Shown here: positions 11,936 to 23,390 of the stretch, piece after piece
How the letters are laid out: every line of letters starts with the position of its first letter
Numbering within the stretch: the first letter of the stretch is position 1
Origin: Leptobrachium leishanense
Lineage: Eukaryota > Chordata > Amphibia > Anura > Megophryidae
Assembly: GCA_009667805.1 (NCBI GenBank)
Contig: CM019071.1
Span: forward strand, 51,903,514-51,967,513
Length of the DNA: 64,000 nucleotides
Direction of reading: 5' to 3'
Notes under the pieces: generated by a model
The model's database searches: none
What the model was told of the DNA's origin: nothing
What the model saw: only the letters and a program-made list of their open reading frames with translations
Position numbers and translations under genes: made by a program

Positions 11936-12292
11936 TTTTATGCGCATGCGTATATGTGCATGCTCCTGTATGTGCAGGTGTGTATGTGTGTGTGTTCATG
12001 CATATGTGTGTGTGCCTGTGTGTGTGTGTATGCGTGAGTTGAGTGTGTATGTGTGTGTGCATTAGTGTGTGCATCCGTATGTGTACGTGAGTGTGTATGT
12101 GTGTGCGTGAAAGCATGAAATGTGAGTGTGCTTGTGTGTGTGTATGCGTGAGTTGAGTGTGTATGTGTGTTTTAGTGCATATGTGCATGTGCTTGTGTGT
12201 GTGTACATGAATGTGTATATGTGTGTGCATGTGTATGTGTGTATAGGCGTGCGTATGTGTGAGTTTGTGCATGTATGTATTTGTGTGGTGTT
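11936..12292. repeat. Degenerate TG-rich repeat
   Basis: Irregular TGTGTATG, TGTGTGCATG and TGCGTGAG words continue from the minisatellite edge to about 12292. It looks like decayed (TG)n, possibly the seed from which the adjacent minisatellite grew. Confidence 0.8.
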
Positions 12293-12610
12293 TATTTATA
12301 TATACCTCCTTGATCCAGTTCCCTGATTGGCCTGTGTTTATTGTAATGGATCTGGCACAAAAAATCACACAGAATTGCATCGGGGTCAGGTCAGGTGTCT
12401 TCAGAAGAATTAAGTTAACGAGTCATTCATTCTTCATATAGTTACATAGTAATGCTGGATGAAAACACTCACATTCATCTGGTTCAACCCCTCCTGTCTT
12501 TGTTTTTAGCGCTGATCCGAAAGAGAGTGGGTGGGGCTCGAAGTAATTCCAGGTGAGCCCCACAAACAGCAGAATTCACTGAGTGCTGACATTCTGTCTG
12601 GTTTGCGTTG
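12293..12610. other. No gene; short interspersed-repeat remnant at 12437-12505
   Basis: The stretch ATATAGTTACATAGTAATG followed by a CTGGTTCAACCCCTCC block resembles, from memory, a repeat tail very common in frog genomes. The rest is unassigned. Confidence 0.35.
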
Positions 12611-12618
12611 ATGTAAAT

Positions 12619-13200
12619 TAGAGATGAGCATTTGTTTTGGAAAAATTCGGAATTTGGAACAAAATTTGATAACTCGTATTTGGAAGTACTTCCGAATAAC
12701 GAATCGATATGATACGAATTCGAAACGGTATAAAACGAATTTATTTCATTTTACACTGTGTCATCATCATAAAAGAAAAATTTGAATAACTGATATAAAC
12801 TATGGAATTTGAAATGCAGTATCAAATTGATATCAACTATCGAATTGATCTTAACTTAAAATACAAGTAATAGTCAGCAAAAGACTTTATAAAACAAATT
12901 AATTTTGTTTCACTGTTTAATTTGACTCAAATACTAAATCTGTGACACAGCTTAAAATTTAACCCTAGGTTTTCTTTTAACAGCTAAATTTGATTAATTG
13001 GGGTTTTATTTAGTGATCCAAAATTCGAATTGATATCAACTATCGAAATCTATATATATATATAAATTTCAAATCGATCCGAAATTAAACGAAACGAAAT
13101 ACAAAACGAAATTAGTTACGAAATTCTGAAAATGATATGATTTAAAAACGTAACAAAACGAAATTAAACGAAACAAATTTTTCAGCCATGCACATCCCTA
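12619..13200. mobile_element. hAT-type non-autonomous element with 8-bp target duplication
   Basis: It is flanked by the identical 8-mer ATGTAAAT at 12611-12618 and 13201-13208. The ends are TAGAGATGAGC at the left and GCACATCCCTA at the right, an imperfect terminal inverted repeat. Eight-base duplications are the hallmark of the hAT superfamily. The 582-bp body is AT-rich (many CGAAT and AAACGAAA words) and encodes nothing. Confidence 0.8.
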
Positions 13201-13283
13201 ATGTAAATCAATCAGCACCTGATTGAAGCCAACGTTCGGTGTGAAGTCTCCAGCATTACACCAAAAAACATGTTGCACCTTAA

Positions 13284-14466
13284 CCACTTGGCTGCTAAGG
13301 ACGTGCTCAGCGCGTTCAGCCAAGTGGTTCTCCTGTGCTATGGACGCCCTGAGCGCATCCTAGCACAGGAGGCAGCAATCGGAAAGGATTCCGGCCGATT
13401 GCTGGCCCCCACCCGGTGCAGGCTGACATCTTGGATGTCAGCCCGGCACTCCGGGACCCCGGCGGGGACAATAGATGTCATTGCGCTAGCGTGATGACAT
13501 CTATTACAGGCGCCCCCCTGCAAGTGCGGGGAAGGTGCCTGAAAGGGAGGGGGAGGTCTCTCCCTCCCGATCAGCTGGGGGCAGCGGTGAAAGTCAGGCA
13601 CCGTTTGGAAGGGCCTGCCCTTCCAAACAGTGGCTGGCTTTAACCCCTTGGGGGCTGGATCGTGATTCGGCGCCAAAAGGTGCCAGATCATGATCCTCTC
13701 CCGGAGATGGCCGACATCTTGGATGTCTTCCAAGCTTCCGGGATCTCCTCCTGACGACTGGCGTCATCATGCATAGCGCAATAACGTCAGTTCTGGAGTT
13801 AACCCCTAGCTGCCACCAATGGCGGAGATAGGGGGTTACAATCTCCCAATCCATGACAGCTAGGGGTTAATGTTTGGTATCGTTGGACCTGCCAGAGCAT
13901 GGCCTTTTCAACAATACCAAACATGACCATGTTGAAAGTTAAGGAAAAAAAATAAAAATGAAAATAAAATAATATTTAAAAAAATAAACAGTTTTTTTTG
14001 TTTTGTTTTGTTAATGCAGTAATATTGTTCCCATTTCAATTATAATGTGAACAATGATGCTGCACTAACGATTTTTGTATGGGTTGCGTTTGTTAAAAAT
14101 CGTGCAATTTCCCTCCAAAAAAATGTAACAAGTCCCCCATTACTAATTATTTTAACAAGCGCAACTTATAGAAAATATAACCGTAAACGCTCGCATGTTA
14201 AAATGTGAAAAAAAACACTTTACATGTTGTAAATTATTGAAAATTCTAATTTTATTGCATTTTTTGTTATAATATACAGATAGGACATGACGTATACATA
14301 TAATAATGATATATTATGAATCTGCCGAGTCTGCCAGAAAGAATGATATATAATATGTCTGGGTCATATACTAAAATAAGGCTTCAAAACGCATTTAAAC
14401 ATGATGAGCGAAAGCGGTAAAAATGACCTCAGCACACAGGCGTGAAATGCCTCAGCAGCGAAAGGG
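13284..14466 (-). mobile_element. Hairpin-chain TTAA element, copy 2
   Basis: It is flanked by TTAA at 13280-13283 and 14467-14470. Ends are CCACTTGGCTGCTAAGG and, on the minus strand, CCCTTTCGCTGCTGAGG. It is inverted relative to copy 1. The GC-rich hairpin half occupies 13284-13870 (for example GGCTGACATCTTGGATGTCA near 13423) and the AT-rich half about 13900-14466. No protein is encoded. Confidence 0.75.
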
Positions 14467-14470
14467 TTAA

Positions 14471-15900
14471 AGGTCAATATTTGGGGGTGCTCCCACGTAC
14501 AAATAATATACAAAGTCCCCATGCGTTGCGCCTCCTCTCTTGGCAGATGATGTGCATAGCGTCATTCTAAAGTATTGGTCATTGACGGCTTCCTTTTCGC
14601 GGCAGACAATGTCAAGAAGTTAGCAGCTAGTGCTCACACCTCTTTGCCCATGATTAAAATTAACCCATCACTACCAAGCTGCAGTATACTCAACCTTCAA
14701 AAGCACCTGCTGCTGTGACTGATATCGAGTCTACTCGATCTGCTCTCATTCTGGGCAATGCCCAGATTTAATTTATTGCAAAAGAGCCCAAAAATGCACA
14801 TGCTAAAATGAAAGTGTAGTAGCACTTTTTGGCCAGCAGAGGCCTCTGTCTGTCAGATACAGCATACCTACAGTGAATGTATACAGTGGGACACCGCGGT
14901 GTATATTTAGTGTGTGTGAGCATGACCGGAATGTCATTATTCATATAACGGCTTGGTTGGTTGTGGCGCTGTTTTATGGAAGAACCTTGTACTGAAGGGG
15001 TTAAAATATCACTTTATAAGCCAGATATTGAAATCAGTAATGATACACAAATCCGATAATACAAACTGTCCAACACACCAAGGGTCTATTCACAAAGCAC
15101 TGAAAATGAACGCAATTCAATGCTTTTCATTTCGGCTCACTCTTCCATGATTCCACTTCACTGAAAAATCAGGGAATTCACTATTTAGCGAACGGTCACC
15201 GTATTTTGCCGAAATTGGAGTCGCTGAAGCAGTTATCGGATGGCGGCAAAAAACACCGAATTGCACTGAATTAGCCTCGGAGAATTCCACCAAACTGGAA
15301 AAAAAAAAGGCAGCCCCTGACTGCAATAGGAGCAAAAAAACCCAAATCGATAAAAAATGTGTCTAAATAATAAAAAGGTCTGTTAAACAGTAATAATGTA
15401 TTTTAAACAAAAATATCTTTTAAAAATATAAAATAATAATATGAGTTTTTGCAAAAAATATAAATGGTCATTAAAAAGTGAAAATAATTGAAACCAAAAG
15501 ACCCGCCCCTGTATCTCCACCGTAGGGATTTCCCTTCCCAGCCAAAGGGGAAGCCCCTTTCTGACGCCATCGTGCCAATGCGCGATTACATCAGTTGGCG
15601 GAATAGGTCTCGGACGCAGGGCTGACATTCAAGTTGTCAGTCCATACTGGGAGAACACCGTGGTTTTCAAGCTCATGAATCATGGACATACGGAACATAA
15701 CGAAAATGGAGGTTCGAGCAATACGAGCATGCGCACTAACCAGGAGAAAACAAAGGCGCGCGCAAGCCGAGCACGAATACCGGAAGCATGAAGGAGAATC
15801 GCCGCATGAAGATGACGCTTCGGAATCAGGAAATGATGACTGCACGTGGGCTAGCCATGAACACACCTGTTAGAGAACTTTATTCCGACAATTTATTTTG
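14471..15900. other. No gene seen; scattered repeat remnants
   Basis: A MITE-like start (GGGTCTATTCACAAAGC) lies at about 15082, related to the TTATTCA families elsewhere. A degraded hairpin motif (CTGACATTCAAGTTGTCAG) lies near 15623. The remainder has no recognisable coding region. Confidence 0.35.
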
Positions 15901-16535
15901 TTCAGGTGTTATTATCGAAGAGCTCCACAGCAATAAAACTCACAGTAATGTGCAGTGTGTATGAGCCTATCACAGAGCTCCATGGCAATAAAACTATCAC
16001 TAATGTGCAGTGTGTATGAGTGTATCACAGAGCTGCACAGCAATAAAACTCACATTAATGTGCGGTGTGTATGAGCATATCACAGAGCTCCACAGCAATA
16101 AAACTCACAGTAATGTGAGTGTATCACAAGTTCCACAGAAATGAACCTCACAGTAATGTGCGGTGTGTATGAGTGTATCACATAGCTCCACAGCAATAAA
16201 ACTCACAGTAATGTGTGGTGTGTATGAGCGTATCACAGAGCTTTATAGCAATAAAACTCACAGTAATGTGAGGTGTGTATGAGCGTGTCATAGAGCTCCA
16301 CAGCAATAAAAATCACAGTAATGTGCAGTGTGTATGAGTGTATTACAAGCTCCACAGCAATAAAACTCACAGTAAAATATGTTGTGTATGAGTGTATCAC
16401 AAGCTCCACAGCAATAAAACACATAGTAATGTGCAGTGTGTATGAGCGTATCTCAGAGCTCCACAGCAATAAAACTCACAGTAATGTGCAGTGTGTATGA
16501 GCGTATCTCAGAGCTCCACAGCAATAAAACTCAGT
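15901..16535. repeat. Tandem repeat, about 56-bp unit, roughly 11 copies
   Basis: The unit contains CTCCACAGCAATAAAACTCA, CAGTAATGTGCAGTGTGTAT and GAGCGTATCACAGAG. Copies vary by point changes and small deletions. Each carries an AATAAA hexamer, here simply part of the repeat. Confidence 0.9.
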
Positions 16536-17604
16536 GCTATGGGTTGTGTATTATAAAAAAAAAAGTGGGCTGCTCACTCTAAAGTACCTTGGCCTATTTT
16601 TGTCCCAGTCCGAGCCTGACCTCACCACTCACCAGTGATGTCATAGAGTCACTTGCAACTGCAAGGTGAGTCAGTGTTGAGGTCTTACTCCACAAGTGAA
16701 GCATTAGCCGCATGTGACGTGACATTCATAAATCCATAAGGAATGATGATACAAAACTCCCTGAAATTCCAAAGGTATTTTATCTCTCGGTCAGGATAAG
16801 GGCCGAGTCACCGGATGAGTCAATAACAACACAATGATACTGAAAACATAGAAACTGCTTCTAATTACTTGACTGCTCATTAGCATTTCATCACTTTAAA
16901 TAGCACATACTAACAAATATCTTGATGAATGACTCTGTATTACTGTGTCATGAACATCCCGTGCTCTTTTTCCTATGAGGAGGTTGTATATAATTCGGGT
17001 ATCGGACACCCAGCTCCACTGGGGGGGGGCAGATTTTATATCGTCCCGCTGAACCTATGGAGCATTACAGTATATTTTCCATATAATCGTTAGCTAGTTG
17101 TCTTTAAAGAGGGGGAAGACCAAGTGTCGTGCCATTACCAACTCCGAAACAGCCCTGTGTTCTTCACACAGGTGTGTCTCAAGGGTAGGACCACCTTGTT
17201 GTCACTCATCATTATAATTTTCATCAAATACAAGAGTCATCGTCTTGGGTTCTTCCAATGTTACCAAAGATACCATAAACATATGCCAAGTCAGAAACGT
17301 CACCAAATATTACATAGTTTGTGGGTATAGTTTTACAAACAAGACAATCATCACATCAAGAACCGAATCATCACCCACCAACTCTTACTGTATTTTGGCC
17401 ATAAATATAAGGAGTTAGTCACTTTATGGTGAGCTCCGGCTATCCAGAGAAGGAACACTCAACAATGGCAGGGCAAGGCGTTATAAAAAGCGGTGACCAT
17501 CGTTGAACAACAGAACCATTGTTATACTACCTTAAAATGAGTGACCTTTGGTTTACTCTCTTTTTAGCATTGTTCTATTTTTGTTTGTAAACCTGGGGAA
17601 TATA
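16536..17604. other. No gene or recognised element seen
   Basis: Unique-looking DNA without a convincing frame, splice-bounded exon or repeat. It includes an A-run at about 16556. Confidence 0.3.
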
Positions 17605-17720
17605 CTTCAGTTGCTTAGAAAGCAGCTCTTGGTTTCATTAGGTAGGACTCATCTGACCAGAGGTGCCGTGATGTGTCAGGTGATTAAACTTCAGTGATTT
17701 TGAAGTCATGTGCAGTCATT
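17605..17720 (+). mobile_element. Fragment of the foldback element found at 43.6-44.4 kb
   Basis: It shares GCTTAGAAAGCAGCT, TTGGTTTCATTAGGT and ACCAGAGGTGCCGTG with the right arm at 44189-44260, although spacing and several bases differ. It appears to be the end of a separate insertion of the same family. Confidence 0.5.
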
Positions 17721-17867
17721 ATTCAATCTTAAAACTTTCAACTAAAAAACAGTGCACACATCCACTCCTTTCAAACCCAGGACTTTACTAAACCACTCAT
17801 CCAATCTCCTATTATCTCCTGCCTCGACTACTTTAACCCTTTCTTCATTGGCCTTAAACAATTCTAG

Positions 17868-17936
17868 ATTACCCCTCTACAGTCTATAATGAATATCTCT
17901 GCCAGACTCATCTACCTCACAACCAGTACCGCTCAC
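17868..17936. repeat. First copy of a roughly 75-bp tandem repeat, split by the next element
   Basis: CCCCTCTACAGTCTATAATG through CTCACAACCAGTACC recurs three times at 18784-18970. A hAT-like element inserted into the array and separated this copy from the rest. Confidence 0.7.
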
Positions 17937-18783
17937 TAGTGATGTGCCGAACACCCCCATGTTCGGTTCGCAATAGAACTCAAACACCAGAAAAAGTTTG
18001 ACCGCGAACTTGAATACAATTCAAATAAAATGCAAGTCAATAAGGCTCGAACGTTCAAAAATTAAGGTCCCCCAAGAGGGCATATATGCAAGATATTGGC
18101 CATAAAAGGTGTATGGAGGTCCGGGTACTGCCCTGGGGATAGGAAACCATGAGAAAAAAAAGTTTTTAACCCTTTCACTGCTGAGTGCTGAGCCATTTCA
18201 CCGCTGTTCGCTGAGCTCATTTTTACCACTTTTGCTCATGTTTAAATGTGATTTGAAGCCATGGGAAATGTTTGACCAACAATGAGTGGGAAATGTTTGA
18301 CCAAAAAGGAGTGGGAAAATGTTTGACCAACAATGGGTGGAAAATGTTTGACCAACAAGGAGTGGGAAATGTTTGACCAACAATGAGTGGGAAATGTTTG
18401 ACCAACAAGGTGTGGGAAATGTTTGACCAACAAGGAGTGGGAAATGTTTCACCAACAATGAGTGGGAAATGTTTGACCAACAATGAGTGGGAAATGTTTG
18501 ACCAACAAGGAGTGGGAAATGTTTATGAATGTCATAGGCTTCAATGTAAAAAATATTCCCGTTTTAATTCAATATCTAATAAACCTTTTATTATTATATT
18601 CTGCAGTAAAGAGTCTGCAGTAAAAAAAATTAGGATCTTTAAGTATTTTTTGGAATTTTTTTAATTGTTTTTTTTTTCTCGAACTTTCCATGAACGTCCT
18701 GAAAAGTTTGTGGTTCGCAAATTTTTGAACAGCCGATGTTCAAATCGAACTTCGAACCGATTCAAACCGGCAGCCCATCCCTA
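17937..18783 (+). mobile_element. hAT-like non-autonomous element with internal minisatellite
   Basis: Left end TAGTGATGTGCCGAAC, right end GGCAGCCCATCCCTA. The flanking octamers CCGCTCAC (17929-17936) and CCTCTCAC (18784-18791) match at 7 of 8 positions, as expected for an old hAT target duplication inside the tandem array. The related element at 946-3114 shares its 3' part. Position 18242-18245 is the unoccupied TTAA used by hairpin-chain copy 1 in that relative. Confidence 0.7.
18254..18530. repeat. Minisatellite, about 25-bp unit (GTGGGAAATGTTTGACCAAC)
   Basis: About ten head-to-tail units, alternating AAGGA and AATGA before the next GTGGG. It is internal to the surrounding hAT-like element. 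Minus-strand frames rich in FPT and SNISH are repeat artefacts. Confidence 0.85.
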
Positions 18784-18970
18784 CCTCTCACACCTCACCC
18801 CTCTACAGTCTATAATGAATGCATCTGCCAGACTCATCTACCTCACAACCAGTACCTCTTACACCTCACCCCTTTATAGTCTATAATGAATACCTCTGCC
18901 AGGCTCAACAACCTTACATTTCGTACTCCTCACACCTCACCCCTCTACAGTCTATAATGAAACCTCTGCC
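18784..18970. repeat. Tandem repeat, about 75-bp unit, remaining copies
   Basis: Units of CACACCTCACCCCTCTACAG, TCTATAATGAA and TCTGCCAGACT, two complete and one partial. This continues the copy at 17868-17936. Confidence 0.75.
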
Positions 18971-20382
18971 AGACTTAACTGCTTCATATGCCATAAATTG
19001 GCAAGATCCAATGAAAATCTAAGCTGATAACACCGTTAAACGTAACATTGGGAAACTTCACCCACATTATGGTGGACTCTACGGTGAGATCTCCTCTAAA
19101 TAACTTCGGCAGAAACTGCAGGGAAAATAACACTGAAGTGCAGAGATCTACCATGGCAGTCCCCTAAATGATGGTCACCATAGTTTTACCATAGTTCATC
19201 TACCACAGTTCCCTGAAATTCACCAAACTAAATCCACCATTCGTCAGTGAAAGAAATGTGCTTAGTGAATAAACCCTGTAGCATCTTGCTACACTCTCTC
19301 CTGAGCCTTAATCCCACACAAACACATCCATTCTCAAACATAATCCCCAAACAATGCATTTGACTCACACTTGTGTAACACTTCAGCTGCTTTAACACGA
19401 GGAGCCGCATTTAACTCTGAGTCATGCGGTTACGTTGGTGGAGATCCAGAAAACCTGGACATCTCCTAAATTAAATAACATGTAGGGAAAAGAGCGTAGT
19501 CAAGCTGGCAGCCGCAACACTGTCTATCGAGCATTATTCTGGGTGTGGATCGCTAATTTTTTTATCATAAGGAATAAAATGCTACATTTACAATACGTTT
19601 CGGATCAGGTGGCGTGACGTTGAACATGAGCGCGGTTGGTGATCTACGTTTCTCTCAGTGGGATCACAAACATGTCCAGAAGAAAGCTGTTACACCAGAT
19701 TCATATAGAAAACATCCGAGAGCTTTGGGATCACCTGGATCCCCATTGGGAGCATGTCTTCCTTTTGCCACTTGACACCCATTCTGCTCCTCTGGGTCCA
19801 TGTGTCTACAGGTGGTTTGTCTCCAGGCCAAATGTTTGACTCTATGGGGTCAATGATTCCTGTAGAAGATCTTTCTAAAATACCACCACGTTCCATTTTG
19901 CTCATTTGAAAAATTAAAGGGATATCCTATCGGAAACATTTGTATTTATTTTTTCTATTTTTGGGTGATTTTACTCACCTTTTCTCCATCATCATGCGCA
20001 GCTCCTTCCCTTTGAGGAGTAAGTCCCTGAAGCTTTTCTGCGCAGTTTGTGCTCCTATGCAACTTGCGCCGTGTAGGAACCGCACATTTCGCAGTGATAC
20101 GGGACACACGTTACATACACAGGTTCTGTAGCGCCTGTGTAGAGCGATGGATCGGAGCTGCACGCGCATGCACAGATCTGATCCATTGCTGCCTCTCTGG
20201 GAACGTTTCATGTCTTCATCACTATTGACTGATCTGGAGACCGGCAGCCAGGAAATTAAAATCCAAGCTGCTGGTAAGCTGGTAAATTTCGGTAGGATGA
20301 AGGAAACTCCTCAGCTTCACCCAGCATTTTCTCTAGATGGGGGGGAGCTGGGGGTGGGAGCACACCTCACATCCTGACAACT
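18971..20382. other. No gene seen
   Basis: About 1.4 kb without a supported frame, RNA or repeat. Short open frames occur on both strands but lack splice context or recognisable domains. Confidence 0.3.
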
Positions 20383-20386
20383 TTAA

Positions 20387-21020
20387 CCCCTTCACTGCGG
20401 ATGACATGTGGGGAATGTCCTAGGAGTCTCCCGCAGCATGCAGAGGACATTCCCCACATGTTATCTGGTACCCGGGAGCTCCTACAAATACTCACCTCTC
20501 TCCTCCAGGGTCCCGCAACGTTCTGACTACCTTGAAGTCAGAAGCCGCTTTTGAGACTCCTCCCAGCGAAGTGACATCATCCCGTCAGGCGCCATGATGC
20601 AATTTTCAGGCAGCCACCAGGCAAAGCTGGGAGATCGCCTGAAAGGTGAGGGGGTCCTTTGGATCCCTCTCCCTCCCGATCGGGAGGAGGTAGAAGGTAA
20701 AGACAGGTATCGCTTGAAAGGGCAGTGTCTGCCCTTTCAAGCGATGCCTGTCTTTAACCCCTGAGGTCCATGTCGCAATCTGCCACCATTCGGCGCTGCA
20801 TCGCGGACTAGTGGTGGTGGGGGCCGCCATCTTAGATGGCAGGTCCACCTCCAGATCCTCTCTCATCATCTGCACATGGCGCGATGATGTCAGTTAGCCA
20901 GGAAAGGAATAGCTGCCCAGGGATTTCCTAAGGAAATATTATGGTGGAGATAGGGGGTTCCTTTGAACCCACATATATCCTGATCGTTGGCAGCTAGAGG
21001 TTCATGTTTGGTGTCATTCA
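20387..21020 (-). mobile_element. Truncated hairpin-chain TTAA element
   Basis: It begins at TTAA (20383-20386) with CCCCTTCACTGCGGATGAC. A long hairpin follows (CATGTGGGGAATGTCCT at 20406 pairing with AGGACATTCCCCACATG near 20444), then a GGCAGTGTCTGCCCTTTCAA hairpin near 20721. It ends with the family block GGCAGCTAGAGGTTCATG. The AT-rich half and second TTAA end are missing. Confidence 0.6.
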
Positions 21021-21219
21021 TAAGATCTAGATTCCAAGGTTGTCATTAAGTCCTTTAAGCCCAAGCAACCTAGATCAGTTGTTGACCAGAGGTTATATAT
21101 TGGCAGGACGGTGCCACCAACCATGTGCCATAGAGGCTGGGTGTGTGGAGTGACTCCATCATACATCCCTAACAATACAAAGTCAGTCTGCCCAGGTACC
21201 ATTGTTTCCAATGTTCACT

Positions 21220-22549
21220 AGGGATGAGCTGTTCGGTTCGATCTGTTCGGAGTTCGATTCAAACATCACCTGTTCACATGTTCGCGAACTACGAACATTT
21301 CTGCGTGTTCGACGCATGTTCGCCCACAATGCACCACAATGGACCACAATGCACTTTTCCACTGTCCTGAAGCTTGTATTTGGCTACAGCCTGCACCTGA
21401 CCACAGTTTAGGAGCAAGACAGGTGCAAGACTATGCCAATCACGGCTCAGAGTCCTGATTGGGCAAATTTTGCCCAATCATGGGCTCACAGAGCTAAGTC
21501 CCGCAGAACACTATATAAGGCGTCCCTTGCAGCCCCAGCACGTGTTTTTAGAGAGGAGAATGTTAGTGTGTGTTCTCACTGCCAGTCTGCCAGCAGCTAT
21601 TGGGGGGGGTCTCATTTCTACAAAATATCTGGGAATTGTCTAATCTTTGTGTTCTCACTGCCACCAACTATTTTGGGGGTCAGTCACAAAAGGGTTACGG
21701 TGTGAAGGCACTTGCTGCCACCAAAGGCACAATATTTGGCTGCACTGACGCCTGTACCAGATTCATATCATTTTAAAATTTGACCACAGGGTCCAACCCT
21801 GCACTCTTCCACAATACCACAAAAGGGTTACGGTGTGAAGGCACTAGCTGCCACCAAAGGCACAATAGTTGGGTGCACTGCCACTGACGCCTATACCAGA
21901 TTCACATCATTTTAATATTTGACCGCAGGGTCCAACCCTGCACTCTTCCACAATACCACAGAAGGGTTACGGTTTGACGGCACTGTTGCCGACACTAAAG
22001 GCCCAATTTTAAAGCACCTATTGTTACTTCATCCAAAGCCTGCATAAGTTTCACCATAATTTAGCCAAAATAATCACTAAACTTGTTCTATGTGTCCTAA
22101 AATGTCTCCTTTTTTAATACAGACTGCGCCCCTTGCAGTTGTTTATGAATAGATTAAAGGAAAACCGTTTACCGTCATTTGAAACGTAATTTTTTTGCTT
22201 TTAAATGTTTCTTTACATCCTACAAATCCGCCACTTCACGGGCAGGTTATGGGGACCTCCTAGGCACGATATTTGAAGGAATTCATGGAAAACTCACTGT
22301 TCCTTTAAAAACGTTTTTTTTTTTACTTTTTTTCCTTGTTTCCTGTCCCCCAGGGCACTACCGGACCCCATTCACATTTTATGGCAAATATCTTGCATAT
22401 ATGCCCTCTTGCAGGGCACTCTAAAAACCAAACTTTTGAGTCCCATTGACTTGCATTGAGTTGGGTTCGTGTTCGCGTTCGAACTCGAACTTTTGAAACT
22501 GTTTGAGTTTGAATGCGAACCGAACACGGGGGTGTTCGGCTCATCCCTA
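21220..22549. mobile_element. hAT-type element, 1.33 kb, with 8-bp target duplication
   Basis: Identical octamers ATGTTCAC flank it at 21212-21219 and 22550-22557. The ends are a good inverted repeat, TAGGGATGAGC at the left and GCTCATCCCTA at the right, with TTCGGTTCG-like words just inside both. It holds an internal tandem repeat of roughly 140 bp (AAAGGGTTACGGTGTGAAGG) at about 21688-21970. No transposase domain is visible, so it is probably non-autonomous. Confidence 0.8.
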
Positions 22550-22914
22550 ATGTTCACCCACATGCCCTAAAAAGTGGAGACAATGAATACGATATCGGAT
22601 CCACCTTATCAGCTCTTATTCACAGTATCGCGGTTCCTGATGACGGTCTGACTGGTTTTGGCAGATACTATGCATGGAAGGAGAAGATACATTCCTCGCT
22701 GCAGGGTGTCAGTCTGAATAATTAATGTAGTCTAATAATGTGCATGACCTCCTTTACCAGGAATGTATCTGTCGCATCCGGCATAGTGTTGTGTATAAGC
22801 TATGCTCGTTCACCGGGTATCGCATTCCATACTCCAATAAAAGTATCCTCAATTTCCCACTGGGTCAGAACAGAGAAAACATCAACATTCTTCCTAAAGC
22901 ATTGCTTCCCTTTA

Positions 22915-23339
22915 GGCTAGGGTCAGACGAACGCATTTTTATGTTGTCTGTGAAAAAGTGCGTTCGAACGAATGGACGCATTTTTTCACAGAATACGTGA
23001 TAGTGGTCATACTATGCGCATTTTCGTCCGTGATTTTGTACGGATCATCAATAAAACACTTCTTGCATCTGGACGTTATGTTGGCCGGACATTAGCAGCG
23101 TCTGACGTCTCCAAATCACGCTAACACGCCTCTAGCGGACGCAGCGCACTCTGTACGTCAGTACCTGCGGTTTCACGTTCTCGAAAAAATGCGTTCATTT
23201 TCCACTTGCGTTGCGCAGCCGGACTTTTGTGCGACCGTACTTCGTATATTGGCCGTCATTGCCCGGCATCTGCTGCTACTACGGCCGTGATTAAGTGCGG
23301 CTGCACGCGCGTTCGCACTGCCTCAGTCTGACCCTAGCC
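22915..23339. mobile_element. TTA-flanked MITE (PIF/Harbinger-like), copy A
   Basis: Terminal inverted repeat GGCTAGGGTCAGACGA at the left, TCTGACCCTAGCC at the right. TTA lies immediately outside both ends (22912-22914 and 23340-23342). It is 425 bp and rich in CGTNCG words. Three relatives lie at 23597, 42737 and 56062. A 3-bp TTA/TAA duplication is characteristic of PIF/Harbinger elements. Confidence 0.7.
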
Positions 23340-23390
23340 TTAAGTATGGACCCCAAATCCTCAATCCGATACTTTGATTTTCTTCACTTA

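Noticed and set aside
6603..12380. A minus-strand open frame of 1925 codons rich in His, Thr and Gln
   Set aside because: It lies almost wholly in the 33-35 bp minisatellite, whose minus strand has no stops in any frame. The composition is that of the repeat, with no domains or splice context.
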